From assembly GCF_004359515.1 (NCBI RefSeq), contig NZ_SCWD01000001.1, positions 806,001 through 870,000 on the forward strand: a stretch of DNA of 64,000 bases. The letters are read 5' to 3'. A program made the translations under genes and the position numbers. Below are positions 9,796 to 19,859 of the stretch, one piece after another. Within the stretch, counting starts at the first letter, position 1, and each line of letters starts with the position of its first letter. This DNA comes from Macrococcus carouselicus. GTDB taxonomy: Bacteria; Bacillota; Bacilli; Staphylococcales; Staphylococcaceae. The notes under the pieces were generated by a model. The model searched no databases. It was not told where the DNA came from and was given only the letters and a program-made list of their open reading frames with translations.

Positions 9796-10761
9796 ATGGA
9801 TATCATTAAAATAACGCCACGTGGTTACTGTTACGGTGTCGTGGATGCAATGGTCATCGCCCGCAATGCATCACTCGATAAAAACCTGCCACGTCCCATA
9901 TATATACTCGGCATGATCGTTCATAACAAGCATGTCACCGACGCATTTGAAAACGACGGCATCATCACGCTTGACGGACCTAATCGTCTTGAAATCCTGG
10001 AACAGATTGACTCAGGCACGGTAATCTTCACGGCTCATGGTGTCTCACCTGAAGTCAAAGCCCGCGCCAAGGAAAAAGGACTGGTCTGTATCGATGCGAC
10101 ATGCCCGGATGTTGAGAATACACATGCCCTGATCCGCAGCAAGAAAGCTGAAGGTTATCACGTCATCTATATCGGCAAGAAGGGGCATCCGGAACCGGAA
10201 GGTGCTGTCGGTGTCGCACCTGATATCGTTCATCTGGTTGAGAACCAGGAGGATATCATCAGACTGAGCGAAGATCTGAAAGACTATAAACTCGTTGTCA
10301 CGAATCAGACCACGATGTCACAGTGGGATGTCTCACACTTGATGGTTGAACTGCAGAAGAAATTCCCGCACATTGAAGTGCATAAGGAAATCTGTCTTGC
10401 GACTCAGGTTCGTCAGGAGGCTGTGGCTGATCAGGCTGATCAGGCTGATCTTCTGATTGTTGTCGGTGATCCGAAAAGCAATAACTCAAACCGTCTGGCG
10501 CAAGTCTCTCAGGAGATCGCCCATACAGAAGCTTATCGCATCTCAGACATCAGTGAACTGAATCTTGAATGGCTGGACGGCAAGAAGACAGTTGCCATCA
10601 CAGCAGGAGCCTCAACACCGACGCCGATTGTCAAGGAAGTCATTGATTTTATCTCTCAATATGACCCGGCAGCGCCTGGTGCATTACCACTATCTTCTTC
10701 AGTTCCAACAGAGAAGATTCTTCCTAAGATCAAAAAACCTAAACCTGTTCAGATATTATAA
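9796..10761 (+). CDS. ispH: 4-hydroxy-3-methylbut-2-enyl diphosphate reductase
   Basis: IspH (LytB) performs the last MEP-pathway step, reducing HMBPP to IPP and DMAPP with a [4Fe-4S] cluster. The 321-residue protein has the three cluster cysteines in GYCYG (C12), DATCPDV (about C97) and EICLATQ (about C199), plus the HGVSPEV histidine and the SNNSNRL substrate-binding segment. The basic, proline-rich tail beyond residue 305 is not part of the core fold. A three-unit 9-bp tandem repeat (10425-10451) encodes a QAD repeat in a surface helix. It is a single gene between divergent cshB and the convergent Nif3-like gene, with its own promoter. Together with ispG it implies a working MEP pathway; the other genes lie outside the window. 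Confidence 0.97.
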   Translation: MDIIKITPRGYCYGVVDAMVIARNASLDKNLPRPIYILGMIVHNKHVTDAFENDGIITLDGPNRLEILEQIDSGTVIFTAHGVSPEVKARAKEKGLVCIDATCPDVENTHALIRSKKAEGYHVIYIGKKGHPEPEGAVGVAPDIVHLVENQEDIIRLSEDLKDYKLVVTNQTTMSQWDVSHLMVELQKKFPHIEVHKEICLATQVRQEAVADQADQADLLIVVGDPKSNNSNRLAQVSQEIAHTEAYRISDISELNLEWLDGKKTVAITAGASTPTPIVKEVIDFISQYDPAAPGALPLSSSVPTEKILPKIKKPKPVQIL

Positions 10762-10793
10762 AAGACATTCGCCGAGTGGCGAATGTCTTTTTA
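10761..10793. terminator. Bidirectional terminator between ispH and the Nif3-like gene
   Basis: Thirteen-base-pair perfect arms (10761-10773 and 10778-10790) around a GAGT loop, with A and T runs at either end. It serves both convergent genes. Confidence 0.93.
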
Positions 10794-11879
10794 AATAGCT
10801 GTAAAAGGGTCTGTTGAGACCGTCGAAGCCTGTATGCTCAGTTCATCGGTGAAAGACTCAAGCAGTTCTTTCAGTCCTTCTTTCATGACATTTTCAGAAT
10901 AATGCTCGATATCAGCAGTTGTCAGTCCCATCATCAACAGGTCATGTGCTTCGTGATATTTGATGTCCCCTGTCAGGAATAAATCGATATCATGATGCTT
11001 GACATCCTGTCCATAACTTACACCTGCTCCGCTGATAATACCGATTGTTCTGACTTCCTTTTCAATATCCCCGATTAGTTTCAATGTGGATATACCCAGT
11101 TTTGCCTTCAGTTCCGGCAGCCAGTCCTTCAGCACGACACTGCCTTCAAGTTCACCTTTAATGCCTGTTCCAAACGTATCCTTGACTTTGTAGCGATAGA
11201 TATCATAAGCGGGTTCCTCGTATGGATGCGCAGCGTGCACCGCTTCTTCAACTGCAGCCTGACGCTCAGGCTGGAAGACACACTCAAGCTTCAGCTCATC
11301 TACTATCTCAAGCTTATTCCGCTTGCCGGTAAACGGGTTCGCCTGCTCATTCGGTTTGAACTGGCCTTTCCCTTCCAGCTGAAAGAAGCAATCGCTGTAG
11401 TCACCGATCTGCCCGACGCCTGCCTCACTTAAGGCACTTTTAAGCGCGTCCGCATGCGCTTCCGGCACAAAGACCTGCAGCTTCGCCATCTCCTGCTGCC
11501 CGGGCAGCAGAATCTGCTGGTTCGTCATTCCTATCTTGTCGGCTATCATGGCACTGACGCCGTGATTATAGGCATCGAGATTGGTGTGCATGGCGATCAG
11601 ATTGATATCGTTTTTAATCAGTGCATGCATGACTGCCCCGTACCCCGTGTTCTCAATCCGTTTGATACCTGAGAAAATAAGCGGATGATGAGCAATGATC
11701 GTATTACAGTTTTTTTCAGCTGCTTCTTTAACAACTTCAAGGGTACAGTCAAGAGTCGTCAGTATACCGGTAATGTCTTTGTCTTTATCACCGATCAGTA
11801 GTCCGACGTTATCCCAGTCCTCTGCCTTAGCGAACGGAATGTGATGATTGATCAGTTGCAGTAATTCTCTGATTCGCAA
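10791..11879 (-). CDS. Nif3-like dinuclear metal centre protein (YqfO)
   Basis: A 362-residue member of the NIF3/DUF34 family with the YqfO-type insertion. The N-terminal half carries the metal motif IIAHHPLIFSG near residue 62 and MHTNLDAYNHGV near residue 97. The C-terminal half contains the FLTGDIKYHEAHD motif near residue 303. The central part (about 130-230) is the PII/CutA-like insertion seen in Gram-positive members. Proposed roles include GTP cyclohydrolase I-like or metal-binding functions; none is proven. The start is TTG at 11877-11879 with AGGAGG nine bases upstream, giving a 53-base overlap with trmK. The stop codon lies in the shared terminator. Confidence 0.88.
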   Translation of the reverse strand: MRIRELLQLINHHIPFAKAEDWDNVGLLIGDKDKDITGILTTLDCTLEVVKEAAEKNCNTIIAHHPLIFSGIKRIENTGYGAVMHALIKNDINLIAMHTNLDAYNHGVSAMIADKIGMTNQQILLPGQQEMAKLQVFVPEAHADALKSALSEAGVGQIGDYSDCFFQLEGKGQFKPNEQANPFTGKRNKLEIVDELKLECVFQPERQAAVEEAVHAAHPYEEPAYDIYRYKVKDTFGTGIKGELEGSVVLKDWLPELKAKLGISTLKLIGDIEKEVRTIGIISGAGVSYGQDVKHHDIDLFLTGDIKYHEAHDLLMMGLTTADIEHYSENVMKEGLKELLESFTDELSIQASTVSTDPFTAI

Positions 11880-12546
11880 AATGAATCGCCTCCTGATAAA
11901 GTTTCAGCTGTGCTTCAATCTCCTGCAGTTTTTCCTGCTGAGCCGGTTTATCTATAATCGTCTGCTCGATGCGCTGCAGATGCAGATATTCCTTCTGCCA
12001 TTTCTCATTGAAGGTTTCATTCTGTTCCTTGAGCAGATAGGGACCGAATTTCATCTCCGCGTCACTGAGCTGCATCTCACCTGCTTCAGCGACCATAATC
12101 TCATAAATATGCTTCTTTTCTTTGATGATATCCTCTGCAATGATCTGATAACCGAGCTTCATCAAAGCGTTGCGTACAGCCGCTGAATGAATATTGCTCT
12201 GCAGAATCAGCCGGGGTTTGTCAGCCAGTTTTTTGCTTCCAGTCAAAAGGATATCACTGATCAGAGGTCCCCCCATTCCGCAGATGGTGATACAGTCCAC
12301 TTCTCCCTTCTCAATGACTTCAAGCCCTGAGCCTTTACGGACGCTGATCCGTCCACTGAGTCCATGGCTGGCAACATTCTTAGCAGCCGCCTGGAACGGG
12401 CCGTCCACAATTTCTCCTGCCACAGCATATGAAATCTGCTCGCTGCTCACTAAATGAATAGGCAGATATGCATGATCTGAACCGATATCAGCCATGCGCT
12501 CTCCCTTCACATATTCTGCCACTTTCAGTAATCTATTACCAATCAT
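11827..12546 (-). CDS. trmK: tRNA (adenine(22)-N1)-methyltransferase
   Basis: TrmK (YqfN) methylates N1 of A22 in bacterial tRNAs using S-adenosylmethionine. The 239-residue protein has a Rossmann domain (MADIGSDHAYLPI near residue 18, CGMGGPLISDIL near residue 89, LILQSN near residue 112) and a C-terminal coiled-coil region rich in Lys, Glu and Gln (about 165-225), as in the family. AGGAG precedes the ATG. It lies downstream of the cytochrome c gene in the conserved Bacillales order sigA-cccA-trmK-yqfO, but a terminator separates it from cccA, so readthrough or a separate promoter is needed. Confidence 0.93.
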   Translation of the reverse strand: MIGNRLLKVAEYVKGERMADIGSDHAYLPIHLVSSEQISYAVAGEIVDGPFQAAAKNVASHGLSGRISVRKGSGLEVIEKGEVDCITICGMGGPLISDILLTGSKKLADKPRLILQSNIHSAAVRNALMKLGYQIIAEDIIKEKKHIYEIMVAEAGEMQLSDAEMKFGPYLLKEQNETFNEKWQKEYLHLQRIEQTIIDKPAQQEKLQEIEAQLKLYQEAIHFANQRITATDQSSHSVR

Positions 12547-12560
12547 AAAATGCTCCTAAC

Positions 12561-12591
12561 AAAAAAATCTTTTGCCTCAGCAAAAGATTTT
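12561..12591 (-). terminator. Terminator of the cytochrome c gene
   Basis: Twelve-base arms (12564-12575 and 12580-12591, AAAATCTTTTGC/GCAAAAGATTTT) with a CTCA loop. On the minus strand a U7 run follows. It is located between the cccA stop codon and the trmK start. Confidence 0.9.
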
Positions 12592-12600
12592 TAATTTTTA

Positions 12601-12963
12601 TTATTTTGCGCCGTCTTTCAGGTATTTAACAAGCGTATCTAAATCTTTGTCAGCGATGACTGATTCGTCATGAGCCGGCATTGCGCCTTTACCTTCACGG
12701 ATGATTTTCTTAACTTCAGCATCATCTTTAGAGATACCCGCTAATTTAGGACCCATAGCTCCTTCAAGGTTCTGTCCATGACAAGACGTACAGTTATCTT
12801 TAGCGAATGCAGCCGCATCGAATTTCTGTTCAGTCTTCGCTGCACCTTCTCCGCCTTCAGCACCTTCTTTTTCTTTGTTAGCACCTTCTGCTGACATGAA
12901 GAAAATTAAACCTACGCCCATAAGCAGGATTAATAAGAATGGAACAACTGGATTACGATTCAT
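12601..12963 (-). CDS. cccA: Membrane-anchored cytochrome c (c-550/c-551 type)
   Basis: A 120-residue monohaem c-type cytochrome. An N-terminal hydrophobic anchor (about residues 7-24) is followed by a Gly/Glu/Lys-rich linker (about 28-48) and a class I cytochrome c domain. The haem motif is C58-T-S-C61-H62, and the likely distal ligand is M95 in GAMPAHD. It faces the outside of the membrane and would carry electrons in respiration, toward a cytochrome c oxidase encoded elsewhere. B. subtilis has cccA at the same place between yqfN and sigA. S. aureus lacks c-type cytochromes, so this is another non-Staphylococcus trait. Confidence 0.93.
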   Translation of the reverse strand: MNRNPVVPFLLILLMGVGLIFFMSAEGANKEKEGAEGGEGAAKTEQKFDAAAFAKDNCTSCHGQNLEGAMGPKLAGISKDDAEVKKIIREGKGAMPAHDESVIADKDLDTLVKYLKDGAK

Positions 12964-13045
12964 TGATTTTGCCTCCCTTTATATTGACCATATACATATC
13001 TATTTTATATTAAAAAAGCACATTGTCAAAGTCTTTTCACAACTT

Positions 13046-14164
<1,119 letters not shown>

Positions 14165-14167
14165 TTA

Positions 14168-15919
14168 CTACTGTTTCTTCTGTCGATTAAAAATAATGAT
14201 CTGCTGCAGCAGCTGATTTCTCCTATCAATATCACCTGCTGCAATGGCCTCGTTCAGTTCCTTCTTCAAATTCTGAAGCTCATGCTGCTCTTTCTGTTCA
14301 GTATGTATCACATAGAGATAGTCATTGATCTCATCCAGTGAAGGATGTTCGTTGATCTCCATATTATCAATCGAGATGACGTCACTATGCGCATGATCCT
14401 GAACAAAAGAAAGAAACTGGCTGATGCTGAAATGTTCCTCTATGTCATAATACCCTGATAGAGCATGATATATCGCCTGATGAGACGGCTTTTTAAAATG
14501 TTCATCTGTTATTTCATCATACATCTTATGATATAGGGCCTTATCAGAGAAAAAGTGCTTAAGTACAATCCGCTCTGCCCGTTCCTGCTTTGAATAGATA
14601 ACATTCTGCACAGGGGCAGCTGTTTCATGACGATGCGGCACATATTTCGCGACTTCAAAATTAAGACTGTCAAAGTCCACTTTAAACAATTCACTTGCTT
14701 CATGCAATATTTTTTTACGCATGGCAGATGATTTGACGCGTCCGATATCCTGCAGTATCTCATTCAGCTTCTGTTCATAGACAAGATCGTTTGAGGTGAC
14801 CTCCCGGGACATCTGGCGCATTTTGTAGCTGACAAAAGCAATTTTATTGTGATTGACATAACTCACAAACTTTTCACGGCCCATTGCTTTGATCATCTCA
14901 TCGGGGTCCATACCGGTTCGTAAAGGTACAACATAAACATTTGTGCCGGCAGCGAGCAATGTCTCACCAACATTAAGAGTGGCTTCTATCCCGGCTTTAT
15001 CGCCATCAAACATCAAAGTGATGTTTCCCGCCAGCTTCTTAAGCTGCAGCTGATGTTCACGACTGAGCGCAGTCCCCATGGTCGCTATGGCATTCGTGAG
15101 TCCGGCTTCGTTTACTTTGATGACATCCATGAAGCCTTCAAGCAGGAGCACTTCATCCTGTTTACGGATTGCTTTCCGTGCAATGTCAAGATGATACAGC
15201 AGCTGTCTCTTCTGAAATATAGGCGTTTCAGGACTGTTCAGATATTTAGGCTCCTGGTTCTGATACGTTCTGCCGGAAAAACCGACCGTATGACCCTGTG
15301 CATTATTGATTGGAAACATGATGCGGTCACGGAACCGGTCGTAATAGGTGAAGTTCTCCTCATTTCTTGATAGGAGCCCTGCTTCGTAAGCGAGCGCCTT
15401 ATCAAAGCCTCTTTTTTCAAGAAAATCATTGGCAAAATGGCTGATATCCGGACTATAACCGATTTTCTCCTGATTGATGAGTTCTTCTGTGAAGCCGCGG
15501 TCATACAGATACTGAAGGGCAGGTTCCGCTTCCTTGACCGCCTTCAGCACATAATGGTAATAATCCCTGAGCAGCTCGTGCATCTCAATCATCTTCATAT
15601 TATCATTTGCGACAACGACCTTCTGATCCGACTCAACTTCAATGCCCACATTCTCACCAAGACGTCTGACCGCTTCAACAAAGGTGATGTTCTCTATCTG
15701 CTCTAAAAACTGAAAAACATTTCCGCCCTTTTTACAGCCGAAACAATGACAGATCTGCTTTTCAGGCGAGACGGAAAATGAAGGTGTTTTTTCATCATGA
15801 AAGGGACATAAACCGATATAGTTTCGTCCCCTTTTTTCTAATTTCACATATTGGCTGACCAGACTGAGAATGTCATTCTTCTCCCTGATCTCGTTAATTA
15901 TTTCCTGCTTGATCTGCAA
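14168..15919 (-). CDS. dnaG: DNA primase
   Basis: Synthesises RNA primers for replication and interacts with the replicative helicase. The 583-residue protein has the CHC2 zinc-binding domain with ligands C38, H41, C59 and C62, the TOPRIM catalytic domain (EGFMDVIK near residue 262 and MFDGDKAG near residue 311), and a C-terminal helicase-interaction domain (about 440-583). The TTG start at 15917-15919 has GAGGGTGA just upstream and matches the usual staphylococcal N-terminus. It is cotranscribed with sigA downstream and lies 12 bases after the PPDK/PEPS-regulator gene. Confidence 0.97.
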   Translation of the reverse strand: MQIKQEIINEIREKNDILSLVSQYVKLEKRGRNYIGLCPFHDEKTPSFSVSPEKQICHCFGCKKGGNVFQFLEQIENITFVEAVRRLGENVGIEVESDQKVVVANDNMKMIEMHELLRDYYHYVLKAVKEAEPALQYLYDRGFTEELINQEKIGYSPDISHFANDFLEKRGFDKALAYEAGLLSRNEENFTYYDRFRDRIMFPINNAQGHTVGFSGRTYQNQEPKYLNSPETPIFQKRQLLYHLDIARKAIRKQDEVLLLEGFMDVIKVNEAGLTNAIATMGTALSREHQLQLKKLAGNITLMFDGDKAGIEATLNVGETLLAAGTNVYVVPLRTGMDPDEMIKAMGREKFVSYVNHNKIAFVSYKMRQMSREVTSNDLVYEQKLNEILQDIGRVKSSAMRKKILHEASELFKVDFDSLNFEVAKYVPHRHETAAPVQNVIYSKQERAERIVLKHFFSDKALYHKMYDEITDEHFKKPSHQAIYHALSGYYDIEEHFSISQFLSFVQDHAHSDVISIDNMEINEHPSLDEINDYLYVIHTEQKEQHELQNLKKELNEAIAAGDIDRRNQLLQQIIIFNRQKKQ

Positions 15920-15931
15920 TTTGTCACCCTC

Positions 15932-16756
15932 TTATAACTTAAAGCTTTTGTTTGACGTGACAATCTTAATGATTTCATTCGCTGTCTCCTCGATTGCCTT
16001 ATTGGAGACATCGATAACAGGGCAGCCTATCCGTGAGACTATTTTTTCAAAGTATTCGAGCTCGGCATGGATCCGCTGATCCTGTGCGTAACTTGCGTCA
16101 TCATTCAGCCCGAGCTGCACCAGTCTTTCTTTTCTGATAGCGTTCAGTTTTTCAGGATCGATCTTCAGTGCAATACATTTTGCCGGATCGATTTCGAACA
16201 GTAGTCCCGGCGGATCAACTTCAGGAACGAGCGGCACATTCATCACTTTGAAACGCTTATGTGCAAGATACTGACTCAGCGGCGTCTTTGATGTTCGCGA
16301 GACGCCGACCAGAACAATATCAGCCTTCGGTAAGCCTCTCGGATCACGTCCATCATCATATTTAACGGCAAACTCAATCGCTTCTATCTTCTTGAAGTAA
16401 TCTTCATCCAGCTTATGGACGACACCTGGTTCATTGAGCGGTGATTCATTCAGCTGTTCTGTCAGAATCATCATCAAAGGTCCCATGATATCAACGTAGT
16501 CCAGATTATACTGTTCAAGCTGTGCCTTCATGTATGCTCTTATCTTCGGTTTAACGAGCGTATAGATGACGATAGACTGCTGTTCTCTTGCAATCGCAAT
16601 CACTTCATCCACGTTTTCGTTTGTCTCAATATAAGGTAATCTGACAATTTCCAGTGCTTTACCTAACTGATTGAACTGTGAAGTGCAGGCCTTAGTCACC
16701 AGTTCTGCTGTTTCACCGACAGAGTCTGAAGCAATAATCAATCTGATTTCATCCAT
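15932..16756 (-). CDS. Pyruvate, phosphate dikinase / PEP synthase regulatory protein (DUF299, YqfL)
   Basis: Bifunctional serine/threonine kinase and pyrophosphorylase that inactivates and reactivates PEP-forming dikinases. The 274-residue protein contains the family P-loop-like motif [16 protein letters not shown] near residue 147. The N-terminus [13 protein letters not shown] is also characteristic. Start taken as the ATG at 16756 with AGGAG seven bases upstream; an ATG six codons earlier overlaps the ccpN stop. Linkage to ccpN matches B. subtilis, where YqfL modulates CcpN-controlled gluconeogenesis. Whether its substrate enzyme is PPDK or PEP synthase cannot be told from here. Confidence 0.92.
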   Translation of the reverse strand: MDEIRLIIASDSVGETAELVTKACTSQFNQLGKALEIVRLPYIETNENVDEVIAIAREQQSIVIYTLVKPKIRAYMKAQLEQYNLDYVDIMGPLMMILTEQLNESPLNEPGVVHKLDEDYFKKIEAIEFAVKYDDGRDPRGLPKADIVLVGVSRTSKTPLSQYLAHKRFKVMNVPLVPEVDPPGLLFEIDPAKCIALKIDPEKLNAIRKERLVQLGLNDDASYAQDQRIHAELEYFEKIVSRIGCPVIDVSNKAIEETANEIIKIVTSNKSFKL

Positions 16757-16766
16757 ATTTACTCTC

Positions 16767-17414
16767 CTATTCATCTTCTATCAGTGCTACAAAAGCACGG
16801 GTAATAGTTGTCTTCGTAATGCGGCCAGTAACTTCAAATGCTGTCCCTTTCTGTATGACGACCGGCAGAGAATCAATTTCGCGGTCGATCAGCAGATTTG
16901 CGGCATATATCAGAAGGTCATCCGGAAAGACAACAGCAATATTGGGCATGCGGCTCATGATGATATGGACAGGCGTGGTATGAATATCCTGGCCGCCCAT
17001 TGTCGCTCGGAGCAGATCTTTTCTGGAACAGACACCGACAAGCTCTTTTTTCTCATTCAGTATAAATAACGTACCGACATCATCTATAAACATTTTGACA
17101 ATCGCCTCATAGACAGAAATGTCTTCTGAGATGACTGACGGCAGCGACTGAAAGTCCTTGACGTAAAACTTCTTGATTGAATCTGACAGCAGCTGAGTAC
17201 TTGATTTACCTGTATAAAAATAACCGACGCGTGGCCTTGCATCCAGAAAGCCTGCCATGGTCAGAATGGCCAGGTCTGGTCGTAAAGTCGCGCGTGTTAA
17301 GTTCAGCTGCTCCGCAATTTTTTCACCTGTGATGGGGCCGTTGTTTTTGACGATCTGCAGAATCTTGTTCTGTCGTTGATTCAGTTCGATATAGAACACC
17401 CCCCAGGTAGACAT
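16767..17414 (-). CDS. ccpN: CcpN-type transcriptional repressor (HTH plus two CBS domains)
   Basis: A 215-residue repressor with an N-terminal HTH_11 winged helix (about residues 10-65, including [18 protein letters not shown]) and a pair of CBS domains (about 80-140 and 145-210). In B. subtilis, CcpN represses gluconeogenic genes in response to ATP/ADP. It heads an apparent operon with the PPDK/PEPS regulator, dnaG and sigA. The start codon is uncertain. The ATG at 17412-17414 lacks a Shine-Dalgarno sequence and would sit only about eight bases from the predicted transcription start. A GTG at 17397-17399 is buried in a GGGGGG run. Homologues begin shortly before IELNQRQ, near either choice. 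Confidence 0.9.
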   Translation of the reverse strand: MSTWGVFYIELNQRQNKILQIVKNNGPITGEKIAEQLNLTRATLRPDLAILTMAGFLDARPRVGYFYTGKSSTQLLSDSIKKFYVKDFQSLPSVISEDISVYEAIVKMFIDDVGTLFILNEKKELVGVCSRKDLLRATMGGQDIHTTPVHIIMSRMPNIAVVFPDDLLIYAANLLIDREIDSLPVVIQKGTAFEVTGRITKTTITRAFVALIEDE

Positions 17415-17428
17415 AGTTAGATAAATGT

Positions 17429-17457
17429 ATTATACGACTTAAATATCTTAATGACAA
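17429..17457 (-). promoter_or_regulatory. Strong sigma-A promoter for ccpN operon
   Basis: Minus-strand -35 TTGTCA (17452-17457), a 17-base spacer and a perfect -10 TATAAT (17429-17434). The predicted start of transcription is near 17422, leaving an extremely short leader before ccpN. Confidence 0.8.
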
Positions 17458-17473
17458 CGAATCTCACTTAAAT

Positions 17474-17650
17474 ATTGTTCTGGTCCATCAAACATGTTAT
17501 ATTTTTAATAAGCGAGTTAAGGATGGTGCAAGCTTAACAATTATTTGGCCTGATCAGATGAATAACAAAGATGAGTGGAAACACTAATTTGGGTGGAACC
17601 GCGGGTAAATATACTCGTCCCAAGGCATATGATGCCTTGGGACTTTTTTT
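17474..17650 (+). ncRNA. T-box riboswitch, glycine-specific, upstream of glyS
   Basis: The leader has the T-box sequence GGGTGGAACCGCGGG (17591-17605) and a terminator stem (17617-17628 with 17632-17643) plus U-run. The antiterminator bulge reads UGGA, whose last base pairs with U73, the discriminator of tRNA-Gly. Stem I parts are visible: lower helix 17480-17485 with 17553-17558, the AGCGAG kink-turn at 17512-17517, and the distal loop GATGGTGCAAG. The likely specifier is GGC near 17547-17549. The leader is compact, with only about 22 bases between stem I and the T-box. Uncharged tRNA-Gly should allow glyS transcription. Confidence 0.92.
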
Positions 17651-17683
17651 ATCCGCTTGAAAATATAATTGGAGGTCATGATT

Positions 17684-19063
17684 ATGACAAATATGGAAAC
17701 GATTGTTACTTTAGCTAAACACCGTGGCTTTGTCTTTCCCGGCAGTGAGATCTACGGTGGTCTTGCAAACACATGGGACTATGGTCCGCTTGGAATCGAA
17801 TTAAAGAATAACGTTAAAAAAGCCTGGTGGCAGAAATTCATCCAGCAGTCGCCTTATAACGTGGGTCTTGATGCAGCGATCCTGATGAACCCAAAAACAT
17901 GGGAGGCAAGTGGTCACTTATCCAACTTCAACGACCCGATGATTGACTGTAAACAGTGTAAAGCCCGTCACCGTGCTGACAAACTGATTGAAGATGTCAT
18001 GCAGCAGGAAGATGACCGCTTCGTAGCAGACGGCCTGAGCTTCGATGAGATGAAACGTCTGATTGATGAGAAGAACATCGACTGTCCTGAATGTGGGGCG
18101 CACGACTATACGGATATTCGCCAGTTCAATCTGATGTTCAAGACGTTCCAGGGTGTCACAGAATCTTCCACAAATGAAATCTTCCTGCGTCCTGAGACAG
18201 CGCAAGGCATCTTCGTCAATTACAAAAATGTCCAGCGTTCTATGCGCAAAAAATTACCATTCGGTATCGGTCAGATCGGTAAATCATTCCGTAATGAGAT
18301 CACACCAGGTAATTTCACATTCCGTACACGTGAGTTCGAACAGATGGAACTTGAATTCTTCTGTAAACCAGGCACTGAAATTGAATGGCAGAACTACTGG
18401 AAGGACTTCGCAGCGAACTGGTTGATTACTTTGGGTGTGCACGAAGAGAATATGCGTCTCCGTGACCACGATGCTGATGAACTCTCTCACTACTCAAATG
18501 CGACAACGGATATCGAATACAAATTCCCGTTCGGCTGGGGTGAGTTATGGGGTATTGCGAGCCGTACTGACTTTGACCTGAAGAAACATATGGAGCATTC
18601 AGGCGATGACTTCAGCTATCACGACCAGGAAGCAAATGAGAAATACGTACCGTACTGTATTGAACCTTCACTGGGTGCTGACCGTGTGACGCTCGCCTTC
18701 CTATGTGATGCATATACTGAAGAGCAGCTTGAAGGTGATGATACCCGTACAGTCCTGCGGTTCCATCCAGCACTGGCTCCTTATAAAGCAGCCATCCTGC
18801 CCCTCAGCAAAAAATTATCCCAGGACGCGCTAAAAGTATTCGAGGAATTAAGCAGTGATTTCAATATCGACTTCGACGAAAGTCAGTCGATCGGTAAACG
18901 TTACCGTCGTCAGGACGAGATCGGTACGCCGTACTGCATCACGTTCGACTTCGATTCACTGGAAGATAATCAGGTGACAGTCCGCGACCGTGACACGATG
19001 GAGCAGATCCGTATGCCGATTTCAGAAGTGAAAAGCTTCTTAGCAGAGAAAGTTAAATTTTAA
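17684..19063 (+). CDS. glyS: Glycyl-tRNA synthetase (homodimeric class II)
   Basis: Charges tRNA-Gly with glycine. The 459-residue protein is the alpha2-type enzyme: N-terminal catalytic domain with [13 protein letters not shown] near residue 15, a zinc-ribbon-like [15 protein letters not shown] insertion near residues 90-145, motif 2 in the segment [14 protein letters not shown] near residue 210, motif 3 in [10 protein letters not shown] near residue 330, and a C-terminal anticodon-binding domain (about 360-459). GGAGG at 17671-17675 best fits the ATG at 17684; a TTG at 17669 and an ATG at 17678 are also in frame. Control is by the T-box leader. In this organism it may also feed a cell-wall tRNA-Gly (46301-46371). 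Confidence 0.97.
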   Translation: MTNMETIVTLAKHRGFVFPGSEIYGGLANTWDYGPLGIELKNNVKKAWWQKFIQQSPYNVGLDAAILMNPKTWEASGHLSNFNDPMIDCKQCKARHRADKLIEDVMQQEDDRFVADGLSFDEMKRLIDEKNIDCPECGAHDYTDIRQFNLMFKTFQGVTESSTNEIFLRPETAQGIFVNYKNVQRSMRKKLPFGIGQIGKSFRNEITPGNFTFRTREFEQMELEFFCKPGTEIEWQNYWKDFAANWLITLGVHEENMRLRDHDADELSHYSNATTDIEYKFPFGWGELWGIASRTDFDLKKHMEHSGDDFSYHDQEANEKYVPYCIEPSLGADRVTLAFLCDAYTEEQLEGDDTRTVLRFHPALAPYKAAILPLSKKLSQDALKVFEELSSDFNIDFDESQSIGKRYRRQDEIGTPYCITFDFDSLEDNQVTVRDRDTMEQIRMPISEVKSFLAEKVKF

Positions 19064-19078
19064 CCTTATCCAAATAAG

Positions 19079-19111
19079 AACCGCCGCTATCAAATGATAG
19101 CGGCGGTTTTC
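19079..19111. terminator. Bidirectional terminator between glyS and recO
   Basis: Fourteen-base-pair perfect arms (19079-19092 and 19095-19108, AACCGCCGCTATCA/TGATAGCGGCGGTT) with a two-base apex, flanked by A and T residues. It is shared by the convergent genes. Confidence 0.92.
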
Positions 19112-19121
19112 TGATGGGTCA

Positions 19122-19859
19122 TCAGTTCAGCTGTTCCAGTATTTTTCTTGATTTCAGATAGACACCTGTGAACTCATCATAGAGTCTGAAGACCAGCTGC
19201 TCCATGACTCTGACCGTGTCATCCTGTATTGCAATATGGCTGAACTGGTCAAGCGGCAGTTCCGCAAGCAGATTAAGCAGGTACAGGCTGCGGTTAGATA
19301 GACGGATGGCATGCGGGTCGTGCTCTATCTGGGCAGTTGTAATCACACTGTTATATTTAAATGAATAAGCAGTGAATGTCTTCGCATCAGTAGACTGGTC
19401 CACTTCACTCATATAGAAGTTCGGTTTATAACCGTATAACGGCATCAGCTTCAGGCTGACGATCAGGGCGACCACTGCCGGCTGATGCCCTTCCGTCATC
19501 TTATCCAGCCCAAACTTCAGGAGCTGATAGCAGTATTTATTCTCTTCGTCTTCTTCAATCGCTCTGTCAATCAGTTCAGCGATATACTGCGCGTAAGTCA
19601 GCCTGTGAATGTCACTGCGCAGCACATAATGGCTGCTGATGGTATCCACCGACGTCAATGTGCCCATTCCCCTAAACTGTGAGAAAATAAACAGGTTCTC
19701 GTAGAATAAGTCCAGCGCTGAACCGAACTTCTTTGATTTCCTGGCATTTCTCGCCATCACTGCAATCTTGCGGCCATGTTCGGCAAGAAAAGTGATAATC
19801 AGATGCGAATCACCGTATGGCACACGTCTCAGGACGATACCATTCACTTTATTCAGCAT
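19122..19859 (-). CDS. recO: DNA repair protein RecO
   Basis: Recombination mediator that, with RecR, loads RecA onto SSB-coated DNA. The 245-residue protein has an N-terminal OB-fold (GIVLRRVPYGDSHLIITFL at about residues 7-25, then RNARKSKK) and a helical C-terminal domain. The zinc-binding cysteine cluster found in some RecO proteins is absent, and the length matches the family. The start codon overlaps the era stop by one base (TAATG), so translation is probably coupled. It is the last gene of the phoH-ybeY-dgkA-cdd-era-recO run. Confidence 0.93.
   Translation of the reverse strand: MLNKVNGIVLRRVPYGDSHLIITFLAEHGRKIAVMARNARKSKKFGSALDLFYENLFIFSQFRGMGTLTSVDTISSHYVLRSDIHRLTYAQYIAELIDRAIEEDEENKYCYQLLKFGLDKMTEGHQPAVVALIVSLKLMPLYGYKPNFYMSEVDQSTDAKTFTAYSFKYNSVITTAQIEHDPHAIRLSNRSLYLLNLLAELPLDQFSHIAIQDDTVRVMEQLVFRLYDEFTGVYLKSRKILEQLN

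Noticed and set aside
17475-17503. TTGTTC - 17 bases - TATATT looked like the glyS promoter, with an extended -10.
   Set aside because: Transcription from there would begin near 17510 and remove the 5' half of T-box stem I, whose lower helix (17480-17485 with 17553-17558) needs upstream bases. The real promoter should lie further upstream.
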